A stretch of DNA of 64,000 bases, taken from Lysinibacillus odysseyi (GTDB lineage: Bacteria; Bacillota; Bacilli; Bacillales_A; Planococcaceae). Below the pieces are notes generated by a model. The model saw only the letters and a program-made list of their open reading frames with translations, had not been told where the DNA came from and did not search any database. Positions 63,984 to 64,000 of this stretch are shown here, in pieces (positions within the stretch are counted from its first letter, which is position 1; every line of letters starts with the position of its first letter). The stretch is from positions 2,024,034-2,088,033 of the forward strand of contig JABUKB010000001.1 of NCBI GenBank assembly GCA_014595895.1, in the 5' to 3' direction. Position numbers and translations under genes: made by a program.

Positions 63984-64000
63984 TGGCTCCGAAGGCAGGA
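63984..64000 (-). tRNA. 3' end of a further tRNA gene, truncated by the window edge
   Basis: On the minus strand the edge reads CCTGCCTTCGGAGCCA, a tRNA acceptor-stem 3' side with encoded CCA, 3 nt from the Ser tRNA. The amino acid cannot be read from the part seen; Asn is a possibility by similarity with other Bacillales. Confidence 0.7.

Overview
The window is an AT-rich chromosomal segment from a Gram-positive endospore-former of the order Bacillales. Gene content and start sites match the Bacillus subtilis ytp/ytq/ytm/men region, but the order is rearranged and the proteins look like those of the Planococcaceae (Lysinibacillus/Solibacillus-like). That family placement is inferred from overall resemblance, not from a search. 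Shine-Dalgarno sites are strong (AGGAGG type), TTG and GTG starts are common, and T-box and SAM-I leaders are present. No prophage, insertion sequence, CRISPR array or rRNA was seen.

Layout. 1-7.6 kb (minus strand): ytxG fragment, murC, the soluble DNA translocase sftA, ytpR, ytpQ, a lipoprotein and a DUF84 NTPase. 7.8-19.3 kb: aminopeptidase ytoP, ytzB, lactonase-like ytnP, trmB, a NERD-like protein, dat, pepV, ytzE, a pseudouridine synthase, murJ (ytgP), ytfP and a CoxG-like protein. 19.5-25.6 kb: a compact minus-strand operon for siroheme synthesis and sulfite reduction (sumT-sirB-YezD-like-cysJ-cysI-sirC) behind a clear promoter and a leader terminator. 25.6-31.4 kb: an RlmI-like methyltransferase, a YbgA-family protein, and the glycine-betaine importer opuAA-AB-AC next to a GntR/RCK_C regulator of the BusR (c-di-AMP) type.

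31.5-47.6 kb: leuS with a leucine T-box, an MFS transporter, the ytqA-ytqB tRNA-modification pair, an APC permease, an AgcS symporter, a YtpA-like protein lacking catalytic residues, ytoA, metK with a SAM-I riboswitch, pckA with a CcpN-type operator, ytmA, ytkD, a small membrane protein and yidD. 47.6-53.6 kb looks more accessory: an orphan zinc-binding lipoprotein behind a Zur-like box, a macrolide-type glycosyltransferase translationally coupled to an HTH-AbrB regulator, the diadenylate cyclase cdaS, a pentapeptide-repeat protein and an undecaprenyl-diphosphatase.

53.6-62.3 kb holds menaquinone synthesis: menF-menD-menH-menB, with menE cut off by a PAS-GGDEF gene, menA divergent, and no menC in the window. 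62.3-64 kb holds a DksA-like zinc-finger protein, a MerR/TipAS regulator with a textbook 19-bp-spacer operator, and the 3' end of a tRNA cluster (Glu, Ser and the edge of a third).

Two themes recur. One is c-di-AMP and osmolytes: cdaS makes the nucleotide, a BusR-like protein could sense it, and OpuA carries CBS domains. The other is cell-envelope and antibiotic stress: murC, murJ, uppP, the glycosyltransferase, the pentapeptide protein and the MerR/TipAS protein.
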